Positions 11,423 to 23,100 of a DNA stretch of 64,000 nt are shown here, piece after piece. The stretch's first letter is position 1. Each line of letters starts with the position of its first letter. Source of the DNA: Adiantum capillus-veneris (taxonomy: Eukaryota > Streptophyta > Polypodiopsida > Polypodiales > Pteridaceae). The stretch spans positions 126,891,182 to 126,955,181 of the forward strand of contig CM043967.1 of NCBI GenBank assembly GCA_014529385.2, written 5' to 3'. The notes below the pieces were generated by a model. That model was not told where the DNA came from and ran no database searches. It saw only the letters and a program-made list of their open reading frames with translations. The position numbers and the translations under genes are program-made.

Positions 11423-12349
11423 ATGGCTGGATCACAGGACACTGCTCTTTACAATATCGAGAAGCTGGATGGAACCAATTTCCCATTGTGGAAGAAGAAA
11501 ATTTGGCACGTGTTGGTACAAAAGAAGCAGATAAAACCTATAAAGCTCAAGGGGATAAAACCAGAAGATATGGACGAAGATGAATGGAGCGAAATGGATG
11601 AATTGGCACTTTCTACCATTATGCTGACTTTGGCAAAAAGAGTTTACTTCAATGTAGCAGACGAGATTTCGGCTTATCAAGCATGATTAAAGCTGAGTGA
11701 TCTTTATGAGAAGCAGAGTGCAGCTTCACAGGTATACTGGCTTAAGAAGCTTGTTGACTTGAAGATGAAAGAAGGGACACCTATGTCCAATCATTTGAAT
11801 GAATTCAACACAATCTATAGTCAGTTGTCAGCTCAAGGTGTCAAGTTTGATGAACCTGTTAGAGCTATGTTCCTGTTGATCACATTGCCAGAAAGTTGGG
11901 ACACTTTTCGCACAGCTTTGAGTAATTATGCACCTCCAGATGGATTGAACATAGCAGGTGTAGAAGGAATTCTGCTTACTGAAGAAACCAATAGTTAGAC
12001 AATGGACAAAGGCAAAGGAACAACCTTAGTTGTCAGGGGAAGGACCAAAGAAAAGTACAAAGGTGGAAAGAGGAATCACTGTCGTAGCAAGTCCCGCAGT
12101 GCTAAAGGCAAGAGTGACATAGAATGCTACCATTGTGACAAGAAGGGTCACAAGAAAAGAGACTGCAGAGAATGGAAAGCAGAAAAAGGCAAAGAGAAAG
12201 TTGAAGACCATGGTGAGAAGAACAAGTCCTCAGTGAAGATTCAAGAAATAAATGTGACAAACACTATTGCAGAGGATGACAGTCTAGTGTCAGGAGACAT
12301 CTACTTCTTGAAGAATACAATGGACTCAGCTCTTCTTACAGCATCTGAC
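11423..12349 (+). pseudogene. gag: copia-1 gag (capsid and zinc knuckle)
   Basis: Starts at a good ATG (11423) with the usual gag opening YNIEKLDGTNFPLWKKKIW. The capsid region has the WLKKLVDLKMKEG and LNEFNTIYSQL motifs of the UBN2/copia gag family. A CX2CX4HX4C knuckle (CYHC...H...C) lies at 12125-12166. Stops interrupt the same frame: TGA at 11684-11686 and TAG at 11996-11998. Both fit single C-to-T changes (CGA, CAG). There is no frameshift. The product would package the element RNA if intact. Confidence 0.92.
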
Positions 12350-13921
12350 GGAAATGCACTGAGTGATTGGATTATAGACTCAGGGGCATCACTTCATGTG
12401 TCTCCAAACAAGGAGTGGTTTACCTCTTATGTGACCACTAAAGATCATGTTCGGCTAGGCAATGGGCAGACATGTGAGATCTTAGCTGTTGGAGATGTTC
12501 AATTGAAGTTTCAGAATGGCTCTTCTTTCACGCTGAAGAATGTGAGACATGTTCCCGCAATTACAAAGAGCTTGATCAGCACAGGTTTACTTGATGATGC
12601 TGGCTACGTCACCACTTTTGGACAGAACATGTGGAAGATATCCAAGGGTTATATGACAGTAGCACATGGAGTAAAGTCTAGAGGACTTTACATGATTTAT
12701 GTATCAAATGTCTCTAAAAATGTAATCAATGTAGCCGAGCAGCCGAACGTTTCTTTGTGGCATAGCCGGTTAGGACATATGTCCAAGAAGGGAATGGAAA
12801 TCTTGTCTCATTCTAGTTATTTTCTTGGCTTTTCATTTAATGATTTTTAATTCTGTGAACATTGTCTGTATGGTAAGCAAACACAACAGCCACATAAGCA
12901 TAGAAGCAGTAGAAGAGATACACAATTGGCACTTGTTCATAGTGATTTGTGTGGACCTATGCCTAACCTATCTCTAGGGGGAGCTTCTTACTTTATGACA
13001 TTTATAGATGATTACTCCAGGAAAGTATGGGTTTTCTTTCTCAAGCACAAGGATGAAGCATTTAGTGTTTTCAAAACGTTTGTAACACTTGTGGAGAATC
13101 AGAGTGGCAAGAAGCTTAAATGCTTACGCACTGACAATGGTGGAGAGTATGTTTCAAAGGCCTTTCAGAACTTTTGTGAGTTAAAAGGTATAAAACGTGA
13201 ACTTACTGCTCCTTACAATCCTCCTCAAAATGGTGTTGCTGAGAGGATGAATAGGACCATACAAGAGAAGGTCAGAAGTATGTTGTCTAATGCACAGCTA
13301 CCAAATGGGTTTTGGGTTGAAGCTGTATCAACAGCTGTTCATCTTGTAAATAGATCTCCTAGCGAGGTTTTGCAGAAGGATTCAGTGCCAGAGATGGTAT
13401 GGTCAGGCAAAATGCCCTCATACAAGCATCTCAGAGTCTTTGGCTGTGAGGCATATACTCACGTTCCAAAGGAATTTAGGAACAAACTTGAGCCAAAGAG
13501 TAGAAAGTGCATCTTTCTAGGCTATGGTAATTCTGGTGAGATGGGGTACAGACTTTGGGATCCCGAATCCAGAAAGGTTGTCCGCAGCAATGATGTTCAC
13601 TTTAATGAATCCAAATATCATTCTAAACCAGAGAGGGTTGAGGAGATTAGAAGAGTTGTCTTCCAAGAAGATGGACCTGCACGTGCAAAACAAAATGTCT
13701 GGGCTCAAGAGGAGCAAGGACAGGATAGAGTGGAACCACAGGTTGTGGCTGAGCCTGAGCCACCTATTGTGCGTAGATCTGGACGTGTCACGTGACCTCC
13801 TGATAGGTTTGTTCCATCTATGAACTATGTCATGTTGACTGATTACAATGAGCCTTCATGTTACAAGGAAGCAGTGCAAATGAAGGACTCCGGGAATTGG
13901 CAATTGGCCATGCAGTCATAG
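12350..13921 (+). pseudogene. pol: copia-1 protease and integrase
   Basis: An aspartic protease active site DSGAS is at 12377, preceded by W-I-I as usual. A pre-integrase zinc segment has LWHSRLGH and then FCEHCLYGKQ near 12850-12880. The integrase core has HSDLCGPM, FIDDYSRKVWVF, LRTDNGGEY and NGVAERMNRTIQ, giving the D, D and E positions, followed by the GYRLWDP-type tail. Stops TAA (12848-12850), TGA (13793-13795) and TAG (13919-13921) break the frame in register. Catalytic residues remain intact; only nonsense changes disable it. Confidence 0.93.
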
Positions 13922-15403
13922 ATGACAGCTCTGCATAAAAACCAGACATGGAAGCTAGTTAAATTACCACGGGGCAAAAAGGCTCTACCCTGTAAATGGG
14001 TTTACAAGTATAAGATCACCGCTCATGATAGTCAGCCAAAGTACAAAGCAAGGCTTGTTGCCAAGGGCTTTAAGCAAGAACAAGGCATTGACTTTGATGA
14101 AGTCTTCTCTCCGGTGGTCAAGATGACTACATTGAGATGCTTTCTTGCATTGGTTGCCATATTAGATTTGGTGTTGCACCAAATGGATGTCAAGACAGCG
14201 TTCTTGCATGGTGATTTAGATGTGGAAATTTACATGCAGCAGCCAGAAGGGTTTGTTGAGAAAGGCAAGGAAGATTGGGTATGCCAGTTGTTAAAGAGTC
14301 TTTATGGCTTAAAACAATCACCGAGGGCATGGTACCATAAATTTCACAAGTTTATGCTTTCTCAAGGCTACAAACGTAGTGAGTTCGATCACTGTCTATA
14401 TACAAAGAAGGCTAAGGATGGAAGTTGGCTGATCCTTATTTTGTATGCGGATGACATGTTGATTGTTGGCAAGCACTTGGAAGAAATTTCAGCTTTGAAG
14501 TCAAAGATGGCAAAATCGTTTGACATGAAAGAAATGGGTGAGGCAAGTCATATACTTGGTATGCGCATTGAGAGAGACAGATCAAAGAAGTTGATTTGGT
14601 TATCTCAAACAGAGTATATTGACAAGGTTTTGCAACGTTTCAATATGGAGAAGGGAAAGGCATTGAGTGTTCCATTGCCACCATATGTGAAACTTAGCAA
14701 ACAAGATTGTCATGTGTCTGAGGAAGAGTTGGCTGAAATGGATAAGATTCCATATGCGTCTGCAGTGGGTAGTTTGATGTATGCAATGATTTCTACTCGC
14801 CCAGACATTGCATTTGCAGTGGGAGTAGTAAGTCGATACATGTCAAACCCAGGCAAGAAACATTGGGAGGCAGTGAAAGGAATATTGAGATACTTGAAAG
14901 CTACAAAGAGTATGCGTATATGCTATGGGAGTCAGGAGCTAAGTGTAAAGGGTTTTACAGACTCAGATTACGCAGGTGACTTAGACAACCGAAGGTCTAC
15001 GTCAGGGTATGTCTTTACATTGGCTGGTGGAGCAGTATCATGGCGTTCTAGATTACAAGATTGTGTTACTCAGTCTACTACAGAGGCTGAATATGTTGCA
15101 GCATCAGAGGCATGCAAAGAATCAATTTGGCTTAATCGACTAGTAACAGATTTGGGAATCAAAGAAGAGATGCCTGTGTTATATTGTGATAGTCAAAGTG
15201 CTATACAATTGGCTCGCAATCCAGTTTATCACTCAAAGACAAAGCATGTGGATGTGAAGTATCATTTCATCAGGGAAATGCTCGAGGATAAGCAACTTCA
15301 GCTTGTCAAAGTTCACACCACAGAAAATCCTGCTGATCTACTTACAAAAGGACTTCCCTCAGAGAGCTTTGCGCATTTTTGCAAGCAGTTAGGTGTAGGG
15401 TAG
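13922..15403 (+). pseudogene. pol: copia-1 reverse transcriptase and RNase H
   Basis: 493 uninterrupted codons. RT motifs in order are CKWVYKYK, YKARLVAKGF, FSPVVKMTTLR, MDVKTAFLHGDL, LYGLKQSPRAWY and the catalytic YADDMLIVG. RNase H follows with DSDYAGDLDNRRSTSGYVF, SWRSRLQ, STTEAEYVAASEA and DSQSAIQLARNPVYHSKTKHVDVKYHFIRE. All acidic catalytic residues I can place are kept. It ends at TAG 15401-15403, about 80 bases before the PPT. It would be translated only as part of gag-pol, which is blocked by upstream stops. Confidence 0.94.
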
Positions 15404-15481
15404 TACATCACTTCTCTACATCTCTTGTATATTAGCTTGTATAGTAGCTTCTCTCACATTTAAAGTACCACATTGGACTTT

Positions 15482-15492
15482 AAGTGGGAGGT
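15482..15492 (+). other. Polypurine tract of copia-1
   Basis: AAGTGGGAGGT directly before the 3' LTR start TGTTGGGG. Confidence 0.85.
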
Positions 15493-15684
15493 TGTTGGGG
15501 TATAAAGCCCAATGTGGTCGCCCAGGTAAGTGGGCGGGCCGCCAGGTATGTACACATATTCTTTTGTAAAAACCTAATAAGAACTCACTATGCTCTACAC
15601 ATTACAATAGAGCGAGTTCACCATATCGTCGTGCTCTTCTTCTCGCACTCTCTCTCACGTCGCACTTCCGCTCGTACTCCTTCA
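15493..15684 (+). repeat. 3' LTR of copia-1
   Basis: 192 bp. It differs from the 5' LTR by three transitions and is followed by the TSD GTTTA at 15685-15689. Confidence 0.96.
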
Positions 15685-15689
15685 GTTTA

Positions 15690-17400
15690 AAGGTTTGAAG
15701 ATGAGCAAGCGAGACAGCACCGGTCTGCTAGCTATGAGAAAAGTGAGGAGAGAAAGAAGCACCACACCGTATTGTAGACCAATAGTTTCCTTGAAATAAG
15801 AGTTTGTATGAAAAGAGAAGGATACTCTAATCATGAACAAGACAAGACGCATGTTGATCAAGCAACAGCGTTATCAACATCATAATGTAATTACGCTGGA
15901 TTATATGGAGTCTAAACTCCCTTACAACGGGTTAACCAGGTTGATTACAGATAAATAGGGAAAGTAGCTGAGGGAAGTAGGTAGAAGAAGTTTAAGCCGA
16001 ACAAGCCAAAGCAATCTCTATCTCTCTTAGGAATACCGACGTCTCAGCCTTCCAAAACTTCCTCGTGCTGCTCTCTTTCCCTCCCAAATCTCTTTTTTTA
16101 TAGCCCTCTGCCCGTTTTTTGCTAAGTCCCCCCCTTATTGCATGTCGAACTCCACTTTTTATAGGGCACCGGACACTTGTCCACACATTTCCTATGATAC
16201 TGTCCCTTAGTGGGGAGTCACTTCTCCTCTCTCTTTATTTCTGCTTTGTGCCCCGCGGGGAGGGGCCCTTGTGCTAACGATATCGCTAGTGGGGCTCTCC
16301 ATTTCCCTTCAAAAATGGTGGCACAAGAACTCGCCTAGCCGTTGCTTCCACGTCATGAGTTTCTCACCATGTTGCTACTACCAAAATAGTGTGTGTTAAG
16401 CCCCTGGCGGTGCAATCAAGTGTTGTGCACACAGCCATCGTCAAGTACAACGACTAGCTCCCGGACAGCAATGCCACGGGCACAACCCACTATAGCTAGG
16501 GCTCTCAAGGCTCCATGCCCCTTGAGGCTACTTAGAGTAGAGCCCCTTGGTACAAATATACCATTCCGCCCTTATTGGGCTCCTTGCATGTAAAATTACC
16601 CCCCGCCCCCCTCCCATCTTGCCACGTGACAATAGAAGCACATCCCAAGTTCTAAGCCTTCACAAAATTCCCTAAACATATAAAAAAAAGTTATTTTTGG
16701 TACCTTGTTTCTCTCGCCACAATTCTCTACTCAGGACTCCTCTTGAAAATCTATAAAGCCATGCTTATAGACCAGGTCCTCGACTATGGTCCATGTAGGC
16801 ACCACCCCATTTAAATCTTGTCGGGACCGCAATCCACAACAATCAAAACTTAAAAAAGTCACCTGCAACCACTTCAACTTCAACTGCTCTAGAATTTCAT
16901 TTTGCATATCCCACTATCTGGAACTCTGATTGAAGCACCACTAATTCCTGCTAATACCACTTGATGTATACTACATTCTCAAACAGTGTTGAATCCAAAA
17001 AAGACACCAGACATAACAATTTTTGATGTATTCAAGCAAGCATATAACCAAAGCCCCCACCAAAACTTTCTCTACTAATATCCCTCTCACCTTGGCTCTG
17101 ATTGCCGATCTGAAAAGACCAACATGATCCATAAATTAAGCACTATGCATCTATATAGTGAAATCCACTTGGGCCACCTATCTCCAACTACCCTATCCGT
17201 CGAGGCTTTGCAATGCACTACAACTTCCAACTCAATAGCTTCCTCACCAGAGCTCTGTTTGATGAGCCATAAAGAAACTCCTTTAGAGCACTTCAAGTAC
17301 TCCATTTCTAATCAATAAAATGCCAGCCATGATCGTTTCAAGAATACTCTCTTTTAGCATTAACAAGTTTTGGCACTTTAGAACCGCATCCGACATATTT
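15690..17400. other. 3' untranslated region of copy B (resumed after copia-1)
   Basis: Aligns with 550-2290 of copy A. No gene supported. It carries a shorter C-rich stretch near 16600 and about a 100-bp deletion near 16090 relative to copy A. Confidence 0.55.
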
Positions 17401-17964
17401 TTAACTTAAATTTGGTTTTCTATCAAGCCTTGACCTCCAATCACTAAATACATAGCCTTCAAAGAAGCTTATTTTTCCTCTTACTACTTCCTTTCTCTCC
17501 ATGGGAGCGAAGCTGCACAACATCCACCCTCTCTCAACCTGTACAGCCTCCGGTCTGTGCCAATTGCACTTAATCAGCTTCATCAGAAACATCATCAGAT
17601 ACATCATTTGATGCATACATAACATTATCTTCTGGAGGTGATTTGAGTTTATATTTTCAAGAACAATCTCCTCTTCTCTCTTCTTGAATAGCTTGATCTG
17701 TTTTCCTGCAATAGGCACCTTGAGCACAGTGCCATCAAGTTTGCATAGTTGATATGTTGCATTATCAAAAACATAAAGAACAATATATAGTGTAAACCAC
17801 TGTTTGACCATTTTCCACATAGTAGTAAATTGATTCTCCAAGCTAGTGTCATAAACAAGTACCCAATGGCCGTCTTTGATAGCATGAGGTTGAAGTCTGT
17901 GCTTTCCATCAAATGCTGCTTTATTCTTCAACCTTGCCTCCTTAAGCTTCTCTTTAGCCCGTTC
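17401..17964 (-). pseudogene. Ty3/gypsy integrase C-terminal remnant (copy B)
   Basis: Same segment as 2293-2937: AKEKLKEARLKNKAAFDGKH, then GHWVLVYDTSLENQ, then FDNATYQLCKLDGTVLKVPIAGKQIKLF. Here the barrel strand keeps W where copy A has N. The upstream end is cut at about 17964 by the deletion junction, so nothing of the integrase core remains. It is not expressed as a functional protein. Confidence 0.65.
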
Positions 17965-18001
17965 AAGTGTCGTGCACACAGACATCATCAAGTACAATGA
18001 C
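17965..18001. other. Templated filler at an internal deletion junction of copy B
   Basis: 37 bp starting CAAGTGTCGTGCACACAGAC joins sequence matching copy A about 2830 to sequence matching copy A about 4831. The filler matches copy A 1365-1401 and the homologous part of B (about 16421-16457), so it was copied from elsewhere in the family. Confidence 0.7.
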
Positions 18002-18147
18002 TCACACACTCAATTAGAATACACACACTTGCAATTGGAACAATTAGGCACACAATTAACAATGTACAGAAATTGAACTTATCAATTCCATACGCCTCCA
18101 AATCAGAAAATTTTTGGCATTACAACGGCATGAAAATGAACATTTCA

Positions 18148-18300
18148 AAATTTCAAAGCATAACATAGCATGGACATGGTGTTGTTAATCATCATGGCAT
18201 TTTTCAAAGCATAACGTAGCATCGACATGGTGTTGTATCATCATGGCATTTTTCAAAGCATAACATAGCATCGACATGGTGTTGTATCATCATCATGGCA
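18148..18300. repeat. Three-copy tandem repeat, about 50 bp (copy B)
   Basis: Homologue of 4984-5145; units start near 18150, 18202 and 18251. Confidence 0.8.
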
Positions 18301-19209
18301 TCTCTACACATGTTTAGATTCTAGGAGATTGAGAATACCACCTTATTTACCTTTCCAATGCATTAGGAAGAGAATGGGCTCTAGGAGGGCCTCTTTATTT
18401 GGCAGTTTAATGGAGTCAAACCTCTAGTATTAAGAAAGGAATCAAAGTACAGTTTTTGAAGTAAACAGGCAAAACAGCTAGTTTTTTTTAATTCAAATCT
18501 TCCCCCCAAAATGAAATTCAAAATCTAGCAGGAAAAACCATTTTGTGTGACATATGTATGAAAAGAGCTCGACATAAAGATTATGGATCTATAGTCTCCG
18601 CTCAAATCGGAGATAGTATGTAGAAGTTATGGAAGTCTAAAAATCATAAAGTTGTTCCCCCCTTTTTTGGGGGGAAAAGTGCATCCTTTGACCACTCTTA
18701 CACCTCTCTTACACACTCACCATTCTTGCACACATGGCATGAAACTATTTTTCAAAATGCTAATCACCTCCATAATTGCATGGAAAATAAAGAGGCCCCC
18801 CCAAACCCCATCCTCTTCCTAATGAAGAGGGGTTGAACGGTTAGAAGCTCCAATCCTTAAACTTGCACTCCAAAATCATGAAATCGGTAATAGATGAGCA
18901 CAAACCGGAAATTTTAGAATGCAATCCAAGCCTCTAATTAGGCAAATATCAAAGCATAAGCACAAATTGTCAGTTGAATTAGTAAAATTTAGTGTGTAAG
19001 TTAGTAAAAATTAGTGAAATTAGTAATGGGTTAGTGTGAAATTAGAGTGTGTAGGCTCACAATTGTCAAGATATGGTCACAAATTAGGGAGAAATTAATA
19101 CATTGCTTCATGCACACACATCCAAAATCCACAAAATTATAAACACACAAGTGAAATTAGTGAGGAAAACATCCAATTATGCCATAGTTACACTAGCGTA
19201 GGCCATCAT
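18301..19209. other. 5' internal region of copy B, no gene
   Basis: Region where gag would be expected just inside the 5' LTR. Only stop-rich AT-rich DNA is seen, so gag is deleted or decayed beyond recognition. Confidence 0.5.
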
Positions 19210-19227
19210 TCCTCAGGAACGGTGCTA
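19210..19227 (-). other. Degenerate Athila-type primer-binding site
   Basis: Plus-strand TCCTCAGGAACGGTGCTA, two bases before the LTR. It is recognisably related to the plus-strand image of the Athila-type PBS, with mutations in several positions. A better copy is in G2 at 54432-54449. Confidence 0.6.
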
Positions 19228-19229
19228 AA

Positions 19230-20152
19230 TATTAGGGGTACCATCGTAGCATATCTACAACGACCAACAAAATTATCAATTCAGAGAGATGAGCTACCCG
19301 GCTAGGGCATGGAAGCACTCACACAATTAGTGAGCTGATCATGGAAACATGAATGGTGACTGTATGAGGTAAACTTCTCAGCCTATGGAGGAGCTAAGCC
19401 ATAATGATTGGCAATCTCCACATCCACTTCCCTTCACCTCAAATCAACCCAATCCCACACACTAACGATTGCAAGACACACACATCATTAATCCTATCAT
19501 GCAACATACTAATCACAAGCACACACACATATATCTATTGAGCACCACACTCCAATTTAACCTACATGCACACAGAAGCAAAAAGAGAGCAATCACACAA
19601 GATTAGAGAGGGAATAACCACTAGTTAGTTAAGATCTAACTAATCAAAGAATCATAGGAAATCGCAAGAAGTATGAGAGAGGCACAATGAAAGAGAATTA
19701 AGCATTGATTAGTGTTAATGAAGTCACATGAGCAAGGAGAATCTCAAGAACTCCACATCCATACACCTCATGAGCTCTCACTAAAGAGTGGTCTCCCAAA
19801 TGAGCTTGAGATTCGAGAACCCTAATTTCTTTTACACATTTCCCTATATACCTAGGGTAAAACTATCCATTGGCAGGGTGCCCAAGGGCTTTAGAGATCC
19901 ACCACTTATTAAACCTGCAACCTAGAGACACTAATTGACCTGTTCTTTGGAACTTCCATTGAGCCCGTACCACATTAAAAATACTACAATGGCTTGAATT
20001 GAATCGGGAATTTATAATACATTGCCATTTTATGAAATTGTAAAAAATATGTGACCTAAATCTTCACTGCTTCTTCATGTTGATCTTTGATGTGCATCTG
20101 TAAGTCTCGGGCCTTTAACATCTTTTGTTAACTGACGTTGGCTCCGTTAACA
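19230..20152 (-). repeat. 5' LTR of copy B
   Basis: 923 bp aligning with 9185-10094. Plus-strand ends are TATTAGGGG (a mutated TGTT) and CGTTAACA. No PPT follows it; instead flank AGCTC, as expected for the outer end. Confidence 0.78.
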
Positions 20153-20157
20153 AGCTC

Positions 20158-23100
20158 CATATCCTTCTCCAAGCTTGTTGAGAAGTTGAGAGCCTACACC
20201 AACGCTCTTGGATATGGAATGTAAATCCAACCAAGAGCCACGCTCCAATGCTTAAGCTTTCCATCTTGTCCATCTTCATTACTATGCTATTATGTATGCT
20301 AAGCAAGAAGAGTAATGATAAGTGAGGAATTATTTCTTTCTCCTATGAATTTTTTTGCTTCCTCTTCCCTACCCTCATTCCCCGCTAGCTCTCTCCACCT
20401 TTGAAGGTGTTTGAGGCCTTGGGACTGAGGCCGGGGATGGTTAATGCTTTTTACAAAGTCTATGTTATGCTCATGATGCATGACGCTTTCCATCTTTGTC
20501 GCATCACTAGGTCCCAAGAAACACAAAGATTATACCAAGTCTCTCTTGATGGGAGAATCATTAATGCAAAAGCCTATTGGAGGGGGGATCATCTCCACAT
20601 AAATCCAGTCCTCAACTGTTGTCAAGTTCTCTAACTCTCTCTCTTGCAAAAGTATTGTTCATTCCAAATTAATTGAGTATTATGTCTATGTTGCTACCGC
20701 TAATTAAGTGCACCCTCGATTTTATCAAAGTAGTCTCACAAAAATGTTCACTCTAATTCTCTTAATTTTGCTATTCTCAAAGTTCATAGGCCATTTCCAT
20801 TACATGTAAAATCCTGTACAAGGACTGTAGCAAGAGGCATCTGATTTGAGTTTTGTACAGGGACAACTTGAGGTGCTCATGGCACTTGTGCATGAAGGAG
20901 CATTGAATCTTAGCTGCTATTGAATCTCAGGCAGTTTTATCCCTTGGAAGGTGACATGGCATTTTGTGGTAGAAAGATCCTTTTTTCTTTTCATAGCGAT
21001 CAAGTCAAAAAACCTTTTAGATATACAAGATTAGACTTAACTTCTTTTAAAGATAGGCCTTTCAAAAGGTAGAATCTTTGTTATTTCTCTTTTTATTTTT
21101 CAATTTCTTTGTTGGTTTTTTTTGTATTAAGTCAAAAACGTTTTACATCTTGCGGGAATAGTTATCCATGTAGGCTTGCACTTCTTTAATATTTACTAAA
21201 CATCAAGTTCTTCCATCTATTCCTTTGACATGATGGAATTTAAAGCGCTAAGGTTACCAATGGAAGAAAGTGACTTGTGAGTACATATAGCCTCACCAAC
21301 TTGTTGCCAAGGGTTATTTGTAAAGGGTCCAATAGGTGGTGTTCTTTGGTGTGGGTAGATAAAAATCTTATCATGGGGGAGATTGGTTCTTAATATAAGA
21401 ATTCTTCTTTCATATTCCAGGGCATGAGAACTAACAATTCAATAGTGCTTGGGACCTAGTCCCAACTTCTCCCGTATCATTGCAAGACAAAGATTTTTTA
21501 AAATGTGGTCATGGACCCAAAGAGTTACGTTAGTTATGTTGGATTGGGTCTCCCACATTTTTTGAGCTCTTGTTGTTCCTTTCTTAGGAAAAATTAGGGG
21601 GACAAAGTGTTTCAACATGGTCTCTTTTTTTTCTAAAGGACCAACTTCCATTTGCTCTTGCACCATTCTAAGGACTTATTCTTCTAAAGATGTCTCCAGC
21701 ACTTAGAACAATTTAATGTTCTTTGAGAACTTCCCTTTCAATACCTCACTCTCTTTTATATTTGAAGAGTCATTTAAGACCTTTGTATATCCAAGGAAAG
21801 AAACCGCGCTTTGATACCACTTGTGAAGGCCATGCCAAGTATTGCCGGTTGCAATGCCTTCCCTCAACTACCCCACGATTCGTGACATCCCTCCCAGTTG
21901 ACACCGACACCAAGACAATACTCCTCTTGCTCTTTGATGCCAACTCAAGGGGGTGTTAACATTCACTTTTGTCATTTGGGTCCTTTAACACGGAAACATC
22001 TTTCCTTGTCAGCTCCACTTACCATTCAAAGTCATCAGACTAAATTAGAACATCCACCTTCCAGGGTCAACTGGTGGGAGTCTCTAATTCACCCTTAGTT
22101 CAAGGTCAGTGGTGTGTTTCTCTCGGTAAGGACCAAGCACATCCGTCAGTGCATTCCCCTAAGATGAGTGGAATTACTAGCTACACGAATCCCTTGTTCC
22201 CCAGGTTTGGTTCCCGTTCCGTAGGTCAAATTCCCTTTCCCCATACTTGTCATAGCTTACTAGACAGCATAAAAGGGGTTTTAACTTTTCAGCCAACAAA
22301 TTAATCCTCCGAAATCCATCCACCCACCGAACCGTTTGATAAATGCATGTTTTGAAGGTAGTACTATGATACTAGAAACCAATATTCCAGTCATGTTGAT
22401 CAAACAATACATTTCAAGCAATTGGAAACAACATGAAAATTGTTGCATACCCTTGCAAGTGTGTATTTATCAGGTGGTTCCCACCTTTTCACCCTTTTGA
22501 ATATTTTTATTTCCTTCTTCCTTTAGTAATACTAAATATATTTATTTCTTTTTCAAGCAATCACATATACCTTCCCAGGATATCCAGATCCTCATCCCAG
22601 GACTCGGGTATTCTATCTCCTCCACCACGTGTTGAGGCAGCACCTTCACACAATTTCTATTTTATTCTTTTGTTTGTGAAAGGCTTCAAAAAAATATACT
22701 TTAGGTTCCTTTAAAAAATGTCGAAGAAGTAGAGCATTGTCCGGCTAATGTTGATGAGTGCTGGATAGCCCATTTAGGTTCTTAGCCTTTCCAAGGTTCA
22801 TTTTGACCAAATGTTTTTGAAAAATGGTGTTCTTGAATTAATCATAACTCCCTTCCTTATGTGATCCATTCCCAGGATCCTTTCCTTCTTTCCTTATCCC
22901 GTCGGCATCAAGCCGACCTACCCGGACTATGCAAATTTCTAGACGTATCTATGGATACCTATCTGCACCCGGTTGGGACTCCCTCCCATTCGTTCCCAAT
23001 TCTAAGGCATTGAATGATTCTGAGCTCAAAATAAAGACCAATGGTTCTTAGTCCTAGCCGAAAAGGACCATTTCCTATTGTATCTCACAAGTAAACACCT

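Larger units (their letters stand above)
10135..15684 (+). mobile_element. Ty1/copia retrotransposon copia-1 (young, complete ends)
   Basis: A 5550-bp element with two 192-bp LTRs, PBS, one long gag-pol frame and PPT. It is flanked by perfect 5-bp duplicates GTTTA at 10130-10134 and 15685-15689. The uninterrupted target sequence can be read in copy A around 540-550. The LTRs differ at 3 of 192 positions. The frame is continuous in one register from 11423 to 15403, broken only by five nonsense codons. Domain order gag, protease, integrase, RT, RNase H defines Ty1/copia; the motifs resemble the Tnt1/Tork group. Confidence 0.97.
9185..20152 (-). mobile_element. Athila-like Ty3/gypsy element, copy B, complete ends
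   Basis: LTR-like termini at 9185-10094 and 19230-20152 enclose, on the minus strand, PBS, internal region, integrase remnant and PPT. The flanks AGCTT (9180-9184) and AGCTC (20153-20157) fit a 5-bp target duplication with one mutation. The PBS resembles the Athila-type primer complement. The internal region lost about 2 kb (see 17965) and nearly all of gag-pol, and hosts the copia-1 insertion. Without copia-1 and its extra TSD it is about 5.4 kb, short for an autonomous Athila element. The lineage name is inferred from PBS and layout. Confidence 0.8.

Noticed and set aside
20401-20634. 77-codon plus-strand frame with ordinary-looking composition
   Set aside because: No domain, no conserved neighbours, no second exon recognised; chance remains more likely.
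21944-21962. CAAGGGGGTGTTAACATTC resembling a PPT plus LTR start on the plus strand
   Set aside because: No matching LTR copy, coding sequence or PBS in a consistent orientation.
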